DNA of 64,000 nt, from contig NC_049980.1 of NCBI RefSeq assembly GCF_000003815.2, forward strand, positions 16,630,021 to 16,694,020, in the 5' to 3' direction. Source of the stretch: Branchiostoma floridae. Lineage: Eukaryota; Chordata; Leptocardii; Amphioxiformes; Branchiostomatidae. Shown in pieces: positions 52,301 through 62,400 of this stretch. The position numbers were made by a program, and so were the translations under genes. Below the pieces are notes generated by a model, which was given only the letters and a program-made list of their open reading frames with translations, was not told the DNA's origin and ran no database searches. Position 1 is the stretch's first letter; each line of letters opens with the position of its first letter.

Positions 52301-53598
52301 GCGCAAAAATTGAAATTGCATCATACTGTGTCATTTGGTTGTATAATACCTAATTGTGCATTTACGTGCATATCTAAGATTGGCACAAAAACCTGGATAG
52401 GAGCACAGACAAACCTTCGACTGACTACCCGAAGCTAACAACAGTGAGAGTTACATGTAATGATATCGATACATACCAACCACAACCGAGGAGTGGAAGC
52501 TCTGGGTTGCACGCACTGCACGAGCCTTGTTGGACGAACCTTGTAGGCGCCAATACACAAAACAAGACGTAAGTCGTTTTTTCTTAAAGTCCTTGGCATG
52601 CAAGTTGTTGAATTATGCAGCTCCGAGCTTGAAATAATATCATAACGTGAAAATGGAAATGGCGCGCTCACAAAAAAGTACCAACCTTTCAGGGGACGGC
52701 GAAGTCGGCCGTGGCCTCCTGCTAGAACGGCGCCTGCCAACAGCACCAGCAGGAATGCCTGTCATTGAGAAGAAAACATTTGACTAGTAAGCAATATAAT
52801 TGCTTTCAATGCTTGGAAGGCTATATTGTGATGGTCGTTGAGGAATGTCGTCGTTTCAAGCGGCCTTTCCAAGGGCACAACATCGATGGCATATCAGGGA
52901 ATTCTAACCCAGAACTTCTGGGTTCTGGGCCAAACACCCTAACTGTTACGCCAAAGCGACACCACGTTTCATCCTATAGGGAACGCCAGGAAAGACCCAG
53001 GCAGCTTTGATCACAGCTCTAGCTTCTTTCTCACCTATCTTTTACCCACACCCACCTACCCAACCACCTAGCCTGTGTTGACACAATCTCTCGCTGGCTG
53101 GGGCAGCGGCGATTGTAGGGCCGGCCGCTAGGGGTGCGATTTTAGTCAGGCTACCCAGCCACGCACTAATGTTCAAAAGGTCGTCCCTGATTCTTAATTC
53201 AATGGACACTAATATAAGGTAGCATGCAAGTGAAACTATACAAACGACAACGGGTGGCCTAGGATTTTTAAAATTTTTTCTATCAGATAACTTACAAAGC
53301 TAAGTAACCAGAGACACTTCTTACAGTCATTGTCGGGTCCTAGTTCACTTATTTCAACCATGACGAAAACTATGTTTCTATCTACATGTATTAGATAATT
53401 TAAGCCACTTATCACTATCAAATAATGCAAAGCGAGGGGCATTTCAGTTTCTAAAGCTGCCAATCCCAACAATACCGAAGAGTAGACTACGACTTTCTCT
53501 ATGCAGGTTTACACTTAACTCGTTCGCTTTCAGGCATAGCTTTGTAATAACGTTACAGGTAATACAGATAAATTAGAAAAAGTCAATACCTTGTACAT
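49367..53598 (-). CDS. Gene B: shortened secreted clusterin-like protein, 341 aa
   Basis: Nine exons join in frame: 53590-53598, 52686-52758, 52477-52539, 51669-51886, 51216-51374, 50747-50900, 50047-50205, 49719-49822, 49367-49453. A 9-base coding exon supplies MYK, so an intron splits the signal peptide (MYKAFLLVLLAGAVLAGG). Exon 3 (63 bases, phase 1-1) has no counterpart in A or C and could be an optional cassette. Block one is C83, C95, C98, C103, C110 (C-x11-C-x2-C-x4-C-x6-C). The middle exon is 69-84 bases shorter than in A and C. RRKR (230-233) is a classic furin site and RARR follows. Block two is C246, C257, C266, C270, C280. The last exon follows A and C as far as LFGE and then stops (II, TAA), so about 40 residues, including the C-terminal helix, are missing. 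Function is inferred as for gene A; loss of the C-terminal helix may alter it. Confidence 0.8.
52880..52975 (-). mobile_element. SINE head fragment in intron 2/exon 2 spacer upstream of gene B body
   Basis: Read on the minus strand it gives TTTGGCGTAACAGTTAGGG, TGTTTGGCCC and GGGTTAGAATTCC, matching the order of the tRNA-like head at 40,532 (TGGCGTAA, TTAGGGTGTTT, CCC, B box). At its centre is a perfect 19-base palindrome, 52,906-52,924 (AACCCAGAA, C, TTCTGGGTT). It lies in the first intron of gene B. No SINE body follows. Confidence 0.5.
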
Positions 53599-53685
53599 CG
53601 TGCTCGTCTTGTAACTGGTGTGTATCAGTCAAGCACGAAGTTTGAAGATAGACCTATGCTAATCCTTTGCGAGGTTGCTGCGTGC

Positions 53686-53692
53686 TTTTATG
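53686..53692 (-). promoter_or_regulatory. TATA-like box of gene B
   Basis: CATAAAA on the minus strand, about 90 bases upstream of the ATG at 53,598. A start site about 30 bases downstream would give a 5' UTR of about 60 bases. Confidence 0.5.
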
Positions 53693-54984
53693 CTGTTAGG
53701 TTGTATCTGTTTGTCCTGCGTTAAGGCACATAGGGATGTTCAACAGGATGTCGGAACATTGCTTATCAACAAGGATTGCCTCAATTTGCCGTCTCATCCG
53801 ATTCAGTCAAACAAGCTTGTGTTGACAATTTGCAAGCAATGATAGATAAGAGTAGTGACTTTTACTGATCGTGGGCATTCTTGGACTTGTTTTGAATAAA
53901 ATAATTGAGTAAAATCATTAACACTAAATACAATATTTTTACATTCGAGATGTGATCTAACATCATAGGGAAATCCAGTACTTTACGTGTTAGAGTGGGC
54001 CGGGAGGGACAGAGAGGCAGAAGTTTGCTGACAATGTCAATGGGGCATTAGGAACAAAATGGATGTTTCGTAGTATCCAACATGGGCAAATCATAGTGTT
54101 CCAAGATGATGAAGCATAATGTTCCACGATGAGACGAACAGTTTCCAATTTCGGCGTGTTAGTATGCAAGATTGGGAAAGCTTCTTAGACAGTGTTTTGA
54201 ACAGTTGAGTTTTTCAATTTTGCTATTCTGAAAGTATTACTAGTGTTATATATCAGTGGTTTGAAAAACATATACGTCGATTTGGTTCTTAAAAATGTGC
54301 ATTTTCACGCATTGGCCAGCGTTATTAAGGACTCTTGCTTTCGGAATAGAGTGTAGATGAATTTTCGTTACCTTTTTAAACTACAACGCTGTAATTGCTA
54401 GAACGAGGCGTTACTCGAAGTCCAAAACATTCAAAATACAAAAAGGAAAACAGTTCATCAACAACGCCCGACTTATATTGCTAGATGATAATATGATGAA
54501 GTAACCTAGCTACATAACTTATCTTAGCTACGTGTAGGCAGGTTATTTTTTCAGAGCTAAGCATTTTGTGCACGTGCGCTCAGCTTTACATTGCTTTTTT
54601 GATGTAGGTGCTACATGTAGGTACATGTAGACCTGTGACCCAGAAAAAAATTTCACATTTTTGACCTAGCAGGAACCTCTTTTCAAAGAGGTTGGCGGGG
54701 AAGATTGTGATTCTATCATATCTCCCGTGTTCTGTCTGCACTTCCCTCCAGGTGATCACAATCTTTCCCACCTACATCTGCTTGGAGAGTGATATAGACC
54801 CATGAGCATGCACCTCTCATAACTTAAACCGAGCGATCGAGCAAAAATGCGGCATTTGATGAGTGTTTGTTCCCTTTGCAAATAAAAAAGGCATTAATGT
54901 GAGAACCCTACACATGTCGATCTAATGGCATGCAAATGCAGTCACTGTGTCAATTCGGACGACACCAGGCGCCTGTTCCGTGGG
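53693..54984. other. Head-to-head spacer between genes B and C
   Basis: About 1.3 kb separate the two TATA-like boxes. I see no coding exon. An imperfect inverted repeat lies around 54,675-54,775 (AAGATTGTGAT and ATCACAATCTT). The spacer must hold both promoters, so shared enhancers are possible but not visible by eye. Confidence 0.5.
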
Positions 54985-54993
54985 TTTTAAAAA
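54985..54993 (+). promoter_or_regulatory. TATA-like box of gene C
   Basis: TTTTAAAAA. A start site about 30 bases downstream falls at about 55,015-55,020, at or after the ATG at 55,017. This favours the second ATG (55,044) as the translation start. Confidence 0.5.
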
Positions 54994-55043
54994 GCGTGTA
55001 AGAAGGACCTCTTCAGATGCACTCGCTGCCCATCGTGCCAGCA

Positions 55044-58000
55044 ATGTGGAAGCTGCTGTGCCTGACGATCCTGGTGTGCGCGGTGTCCGGGGGACCCCAG
55101 GTCCGCAGACAGGCTGGTTATTTTCCTATCCAGGGACCCAGTCTTCAGGGTAAGGTTGCCTTGAGGTGTTTGCAATATCATGCGCAGGTGGCCATCCAAA
55201 CTTTTGTAGCTTCTTAAATAATGATCTCGCGTGCGTTCTGTCAACGGCCTTTTTGTCAGCGTAGGATTTTGATTCATCTTTCACTCTTTTTATGGTGAAG
55301 TTGCACCAGTCGACGTCTTTTTTATCTCTGCCTTTGCCATTAGCTAGGTTCTGGATGCTGTCTTAGTTTGTTGAGACATACACGTACAAATATACCATTT
55401 GTCACCACAGTGCTACGCCAAGCCAGTCTTCCCATCCTCCAAGACGCCATCAAAGTCGCCGGAGAAAGTCTCGTCTCTGCCGCCGAACAGGTGGGGCTGT
55501 AATGTTAATGGCAGTGGAATAGAAAATATGTTTGTGCTATGCATATTTGACAGTACTACTAGGACATTTTTTGTGCTATGCATATTTGACGGTACGTAGG
55601 ACACGTAGATTTTCTAGACTTTGCTCTATTTCTCGGGATAACCCATATGACTAGGCAGTTGTAATGTTGACTTGAAAAGCTAATTTTTCAAACAGAAATT
55701 ATGCACATTCTAAAATATCATATCGTTGCTTGGACACATCCTCAAATATCATTACAAAGCCAGAGAAACGTATACTTCAACGTCATCCCTAAGCAACAAG
55801 ATGTGTCGATGGGCTGAATTAAGAACGTAAAGAAACAGCTTAAGAGTCTGAACAAGATCACCCAAAAAATTATGATCCTCATTTGCGAAACCTTTCTTTG
55901 CTCCTTTACAATACTTAGGTGAATACAACAAAGCCAGACTGCATCACCATCATAGAGAGCCAGATCGGAGGTGCATGCAAGGCATGTGTGGAGTCACGAT
56001 GTAAGAGTAAAGCAGACAGCTGTGCTCCGAACCTGTGGGAAGCCATCGCCCAGAAGGTAATGTTTTCTTATTTAGGGTTGCTCAACACTTATTTTGACAA
56101 TGTGATTATGAAAGTCTCATCATTAAACCAAGAAATCAGAGCTTGTGTGTGTATATTACAGTACCAAGGACAGTACTAACCAAGAAGTGCAAAAAGAAAC
56201 AAAACAGACAGAAAGCATTATAACATTAAAAGAGTCCCCTGCAATGTCAAGCAATAAATGAATAAAACCATGTTTACCATAGAGCAAATCACATTATGAT
56301 CACCCTCCAATGTTGACCCATCATAATATTACATGACATGAAAATTTTCTAATTTTTAGGTAGAGGAGTTTTTCACAGATAAGATTCCAGAGTTGTTCAA
56401 CTCAGCTGTGGATGCTGTCCTTGATGCTCCCGATGCCATCATTGATGCCCTTCACCTGAACGAATTGGATGACTTCATACTTGACATTGGGACTGAGCTT
56501 CTGAACACTGTCTTGGATGTTGGCAATGTGTTTGCGAACATTGGTGATGAGGCGCTAGATACACTTGGCAACCTTGGGACCAGCATTTGGGATGGCATAG
56601 AGGTACCTCTAAATATCCCATTTATTTCACAGCATATTAGCCCTATACATGTACATCAAGATTTAACCACATTCAATACAAAATATTTCCATGATGTCGA
56701 TATACCTCACCCATCCTAACTGCACTATGAACTGTATGAAAGGGGTGCTGTAAAAAGAGGAAATACAGCAACTGTTGCCACTAACAGACCATTGGTATGG
56801 TCCTATTTTGTACTGTAATCTACATTGAGAAAAGGTAATGCCTCTATGTAATGTATACATCCTGAATATGAGCAAAATGAACATAGCAAACTTTAACCCT
56901 GTATCATTGGACAGGATGTAGGTGGCTTCCTGGGAGATACAGTCCTGGATGTAGGTAACTTCCTGGTGGATGGCATTGGAGACATTGGAAACATTGCTGT
57001 CGACCTGGGAGACTCCATAGTGGGAGCCATTGGGGACCTTGGAGATCTCTTTGGTGGCCTGTTGGGTGAGTCGTAACATACACATGAGTCAATGTATAAC
57101 GTTGGTTCACCTTTATCCACATGGTAACCTATATCCGTCGTACATAAAATAGGTTATTTGGGGATTGTTAAGTCGATAGAAGGTAGTTTCACAATGCAAT
57201 ATCTTGAAAATTTTAACATTTGAAACCCACGTCGTTGACCTAAAATCTCTAAATACTCAATATTTTAAAACAACGAATTTAGGTTACCCATGGATTAAGG
57301 TGAACTGTTGTTACATGCCTGCTTTTTCATGAAAATGCAAATCAACAAGCAAGGAAGAATCAACTGCTACAGACCCAATCAGCAGGGAAAATTGAGAGCA
57401 AAATAGACAAATATTATAAAATGACAAAGGCAACGATCTGCATATTCATGCCCCATGCCGAATAAACTATGCCATTTGTTTGTAGGCATCAGGTTCATGC
57501 CTCCTCGTAATTTAGAGCTCGCTGACAACTCGGCCGATCTAAATTCTTGATTTGTAAAGGGAGCTTAAGGAATTACACCATGTTGTATTCAATATGTAAC
57601 ACTATGTGAACATTTTGTCTTTTATTACATGCATATCAATTTCATGGCCTTGTTGAAGGGAACTTCCAAGATATTTGTGCATATCTGTGCCTAGTTAACA
57701 GTCTAAAACAAATACACTGTATAACGTTACATTTTGTTCTTCATTCTTTGATTAACAAAATTCACATATCCTGTCCCATGGAGGAGCTATTAACTGACAA
57801 ATAGAGCTCTACAAATGGGTAGTTTTGAAGCTATAACGTTACTTACATGTCTCAGACAATATCCCTTTTAAGTGTCTGAATGTTTGAATGTACATGTGTG
57901 TAGCTCCAAGCTGTCCATACTTTAGAGATGTGTTGAAGACTGTACCACCGTACTGTTTCCATACAGGCAAGAAGAAGAGGGATGTTGTTTTGGCATATTA

Positions 58001-59311
58001 CGTGAAGCGCCAAGTGAGACGCCGACGTGAGGCCCAAAGTCAAGTGCGTAGTGAGCCATCTTGTTCTCAGCTGCAGAATGAAGGAGGCAGTGCCTGTATG
58101 GGCTTCATGTCATCCTGTGGTAGCATCTGTGACTCCACATGGCTGCAGCAGCAATGTAAGGACCCACATGTACTGACATGTTGTATATTATTACAGCATG
58201 GAAGTTAATGTTCTCTAGTTGCTATTACTTAAAAATTGATTTTATGGAAATTAAACTTTTCTCATTATCCATCTTAATATTCTTATGCCATTCGGCCATG
58301 TAAGATTGCTGACAAAATAACAAGTTGTAGGATTGTGCAGTCTGTATTTGATGAGGTAACCTCTTCTGACTGCCTCTAATATTTCTTCACTTTGGTGTCA
58401 TGAAGCAACAGTCCTTCTGATAAACAATCATGTACTTACTCTTCTATCGGCAGACTGTACCACATTCAACACGGCTCTAAATGTGTACCAAGCAGCTCTT
58501 CAGGACCACTACTGGGTCACCACGATCCCTGCTCAGAATCAGGACTTTGTCATAGACCAGGTATGGTGTAGCTGTTGCTTCTGAAGTGAACACTAACAAT
58601 CCTGTAGGCCTTCCAAAGAACATTTGACAAACATAATAATCATAACAGTTCACATAATAATCATAATTACTTACCTTCTATGATGATATACACCTTAATG
58701 GGAGCTTCCTCCTATTTGCTAAGTCAATACAGAATATGAAATAAACGCTGCACTATCCTTCAATAATACCACTAATTGAGAGATTCAATGAGTCAACTGA
58801 AGGTAAAATACTTCAGCAAAAATATTGGGTCATCACAATAATGCTACACATTTGATGATCGAAAACTATACAAAACACTGCAAACAGTAATGCATGAGGG
58901 CATTAGTCAATATACAATTTGTTTTTATTTCAAACAAATTCAATATTTTTCCTGCAAAACATATGTTGAGCATCACCTTCTTTCTCTACAAGTCAAAGCT
59001 CATAAAAGAAAGAAATCCGCCACCTGCAAATGTAAAAGGGAACTCTGCATTCCGATCAATTTCTCATCATATCTTTCTTACTGCAGCTGATGGTGGATGG
59101 AACCTCCATGGACTTCACCACTGGAGCTTACAGCCGTGTTGACGTGACAGTTACAATGTTCGGGGAGACCTACACCTTCCCCTTGGACAACAGCCTCAGC
59201 CCGTTTAACCTGGCCCCTGCTGGACCAGAGATAGCCCAGAAAGCACTTGACCACTACAAGGCTAACCACCCTCCTCCTTCCACTAAGGTGTACGCATATT
59301 CACACAGTTAG
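55044..59311 (+). CDS. Gene C: secreted clusterin-like protein, 412 aa
   Basis: Eight exons join in frame: 55044-55149, 55411-55490, 55919-56056, 56360-56602, 56915-57065, 57967-58155, 58454-58560, 59087-59311. Exons 1, 2, 3 and 7 have exactly the lengths seen in gene A (106, 80, 138, 107). I start at 55,044 (MWKLLCLTILVCAVSG) rather than 55,017, because this gives a normal signal peptide aligned with A and fits the TATA position. Block one is C70, C82, C85, C90, C97, the same residue numbers as A, with the sequon NTT before it. Residues 109-189 are acidic and helical, starting VEEFF. Residues 190-239 are a GD/GN repeat. Basic sites are KKKR (241-244), KR (253-254) and RRRR (257-260). Block two is C272, C283, C290, C294, C304. 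YWVTT, LFGETY-like MFGETY and EIAQKALDHYKANH follow. The order matches clusterin. The 3' signal AATAAA is at 59,339. Confidence 0.85.
55531..55590. repeat. Direct repeat in intron 2 of gene C
   Basis: TTTGTGCTATGCATATTTGA occurs at 55,531 and again at 55,570, 39 bases apart. Confidence 0.85.
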
Positions 59312-59338
59312 TCGAGGTGCAGGATCTTGTGCTCCTGC

Positions 59339-59344
59339 AAATAA
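59339..59344 (+). terminator. Poly(A) signal of gene C
   Basis: AATAAA 28 bases after the TAG of gene C. The predicted cleavage site near 59,360 is only about 100 bases from the convergent end of POLG. Confidence 0.75.
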
Positions 59345-59469
59345 AGCTTCACCTTCAAGGGTTCTGTCATACATTCAATGTCTTTGATTTCTTCTTCTTT
59401 TATACAATTAAAAAATGTTGTACAAAAACTAGTTACTTCCTTACTTCCTTAAAAATTAACGAAAAGGAT

Positions 59470-59475
59470 TTTATT
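59470..59475 (-). terminator. Poly(A) signal of POLG overlapping its stop codon
   Basis: The last codons read CAA TAA followed by A on the minus strand, so AATAAA contains the stop codon. I see no other AATAAA on this strand before the end of gene C. Confidence 0.55.
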
Positions 59476-62400
59476 GTCCTACAGAAACCCTTTTGTTTGG
59501 TTTCTTCTCTTTTTGCTGATCCTCTTTTCTCAAGCTGCTGTTCGTTTTCTCCAGGATTTGGTAGATGTCCAGAGCATCTCCTGTGAGGAACAAAACATGC
59601 CTAAATTACAATTTGCACTCAATGAAATCAATGTTTTGTCAAAATTTATCTACAGTTAGATGATGTACATCTTCTTAATGAGGGGTGCGTATGACAAATA
59701 GAGAAATATAGCTTTGCCAAAGCTACATGTTTTGCAAAACACAATGGTACAGACCACTTCTCAATATACTAACATGTATTATGCCTAGGTTACACATAGC
59801 CGACTTTGGCTCCCGAACACTAGCCGACTCTTAGCCGACCCAAGTCGGCAGTAGTTCGGGAGTAGTCTGACCAGTTTAGGCCACGCCTATTTTTTAGTGC
59901 CGAACATGTCCCGAACACCTCCCGACCAGTAAATGACTTACTCCCGACTGTGTCTCAAATGCTAACTAACCTATCACCAACCATCCCGACCTCTAGCCGC
60001 AGACTGCCGAATCACTCCTGACTGATCCCCAACCGATTGCCGACCCTTTTTCGACTTGAAATAGACATAATCAGCGATTTTCAAAAGAGTGCTCATTTTC
60101 ATTTTTAATCAAGAATGTCCTTTGTTCTATTTGTAAACATCACCAAGAGATCAAATTTAGATCACATATAGCTCCAGTGCGGCATTTATGGGTCTTTTTG
60201 CTTTTGGCTGGATGTCGGTCGTGTGAAGTTCGGGAGTGATTCGTCTACGTTCTGGCAATAGTCTTTTTGCTTGGGAATGAGTTAGCAGAGATTTGTCTAA
60301 GGTCTTGGGGTGAATCATTGGTAAGTTGGAAACAATCTGGTAGTAAATCAGCAATGTTTATGGCGTGGTTAAGATTTAATTTGACTGCTGACTTACTCCC
60401 GAACACCAACCGAACACTAGCCGACAGTGCCGACCACCAGCCGACCACCAACCGACCCATTCCAGAGTTGCCATTCAGAGCCGAATGTTTTGAACAATTC
60501 AAAACATTCGGATGGAGCAGCCGAACACCAGCCGACTCAGCCCAACGCCAGCCCAACGCCAGCCGACTCAGACGGACGCCAGCCGACTACAGCCGACTAG
60601 CTCCCAAATCACTCCTAAACCATAGTCGGGAGAGAGTCGGGAGCCAAATTCGGCTATGTGTAACCTAGGCATTAGATTCTTTAGCATGCAGAAATTTAAT
60701 GCCAGTGGCCCCCCAATGCAGACCCTAAATTTGCCCTCAAAAGGACGAATGCAACCCTTAGATGTACACATATATTACAACTAAAGACATGTTGTTAGCA
60801 ACTCCTGTGCAGGGAGAAAATGTATGCGTGACCACTGCAACTGATTCAATTTCATTACTATCAGTTTCCCCACCTGGTGGAATGCCATACCCCCGGGTGA
60901 GTCCATGTGGGTTGGAGGGGGTTTTACAGTCCATGTTCACCTCTTTCCTCATGACGGTGTCCACATCCACAGCACTGAAGAAGGCTACAGACTGAGCATC
61001 AAAAGAACAAACTTTGAATTTTGCATTGCTGGGGTTGCACAAAACTGGGTGGGATGTCAATAGACACTTAACTCAGTAGCCTTTCTTTCTGACACTGTTC
61101 TACTCGGAAGGTTTTTTTGCACCCTGCAACATAAGAAATATCTATAATGTATTCTCTACAGTTCTATCACTTCAAGAAATAGTAATCACTTAACACATAT
61201 CATGTATCTTCTGAAAGCTTGCATAATTATCTATTTTGATATACATTTGTATGCAGCAGTATCAGTCTATTCTAGAGGACTCATGACAAATGAAGAAAAC
61301 AGCTACATGTATAGAATAAGCACATTTTCTGTCCTTCCAGATACATGTAGCCTTACCTGAGGTAGATCATTCATGCCCAGTCTGTAGGCAAACATGCTCC
61401 GTGTCAGCAGGTTGGTGATTTGTAGGGCCAGGGCTGCCCGATACCTGTCCTCACTCTGCACAAGGTAGCGTACCTGGACAGGTAACAGTAGTCTTGTCAA
61501 CATAATACTTGATGTCTTTTGACAGTGATAAGGAAAGATGCATGGGCATGGTGATTCCTTGCTTAAAGTCACTAACATAAGAGATTGTACATATCACTCC
61601 TCTGTTTCATAACTATTTAAGGGTTTTAAACAGTATGTACATTAAGCAAATACAAAAGCCTCATAAATCATTCCTGATTACTCCTGTAACAACTGTACCT
61701 GATGACATTGGGTTTTACCATGAAATGTTAAGACTGAGTACCTCATCATGGATGCTGATGCAGAAGCGCCCATCAATGTTGTACTTGTCGAAGAGCCAGC
61801 GCATACACACCAGCATGAGGTGCAGGTAGTCCACAGCTGAACTCTGGACAACCCAGTTTACACGACTGGTGACAAACTACAAAAAAACACAACAGGGACA
61901 TGAAAACAAAAAATTATCAAAGTGATGTCACCATTCTGAATATTTCAGATGCAATTGTTGTGAGTTTTATAAAAAAATGTGTTGGAAGAGTGAATCAAAT
62001 GCATCACTACAAGGAGATATAGAATTAGACAAGCCATTCAGTATGTCTTCTTTTATGTTTTTGTTAGCTCACCAGCATGTTTCAACAGTAAAAAGGTACA
62101 CCTTACCTCACCCTTAACATAGGCAGGTTCCAGGGCTCTACTGATGCGGCAGTCCAGAACAGGCGTACGCGGTTCTGCAGAGTTTGCGATGCTTTCCAAC
62201 TTGTTGAACATTTCCGACTCAGTCCCACCTACCCAACGTCTACCAGCAATGATGTCCAACTGGCCTGAAATGTTTACTAGTAATGTGCTATCTTCAATAC
62301 AAAGTACAATTGTGTACATGCAGGGCTCGAAATACCCACATGCCCACTTGAAAATGCCACCACATTTTGCTTTGCGCAACTTAATTTTAAACCCAGGTTG

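Noticed and set aside
55017-55043. Upstream ATG of gene C (adds nine residues)
   Set aside because: It falls at or before the transcription start expected from the TATA-like box, and it spoils the signal-peptide alignment with gene A.
60758-60873. Continuation of the POLG frame to a TAA at 60,758
   Set aside because: The tail has no similarity to POLG, whereas the exon at 59,471-59,580 restores the expected C terminus in phase.
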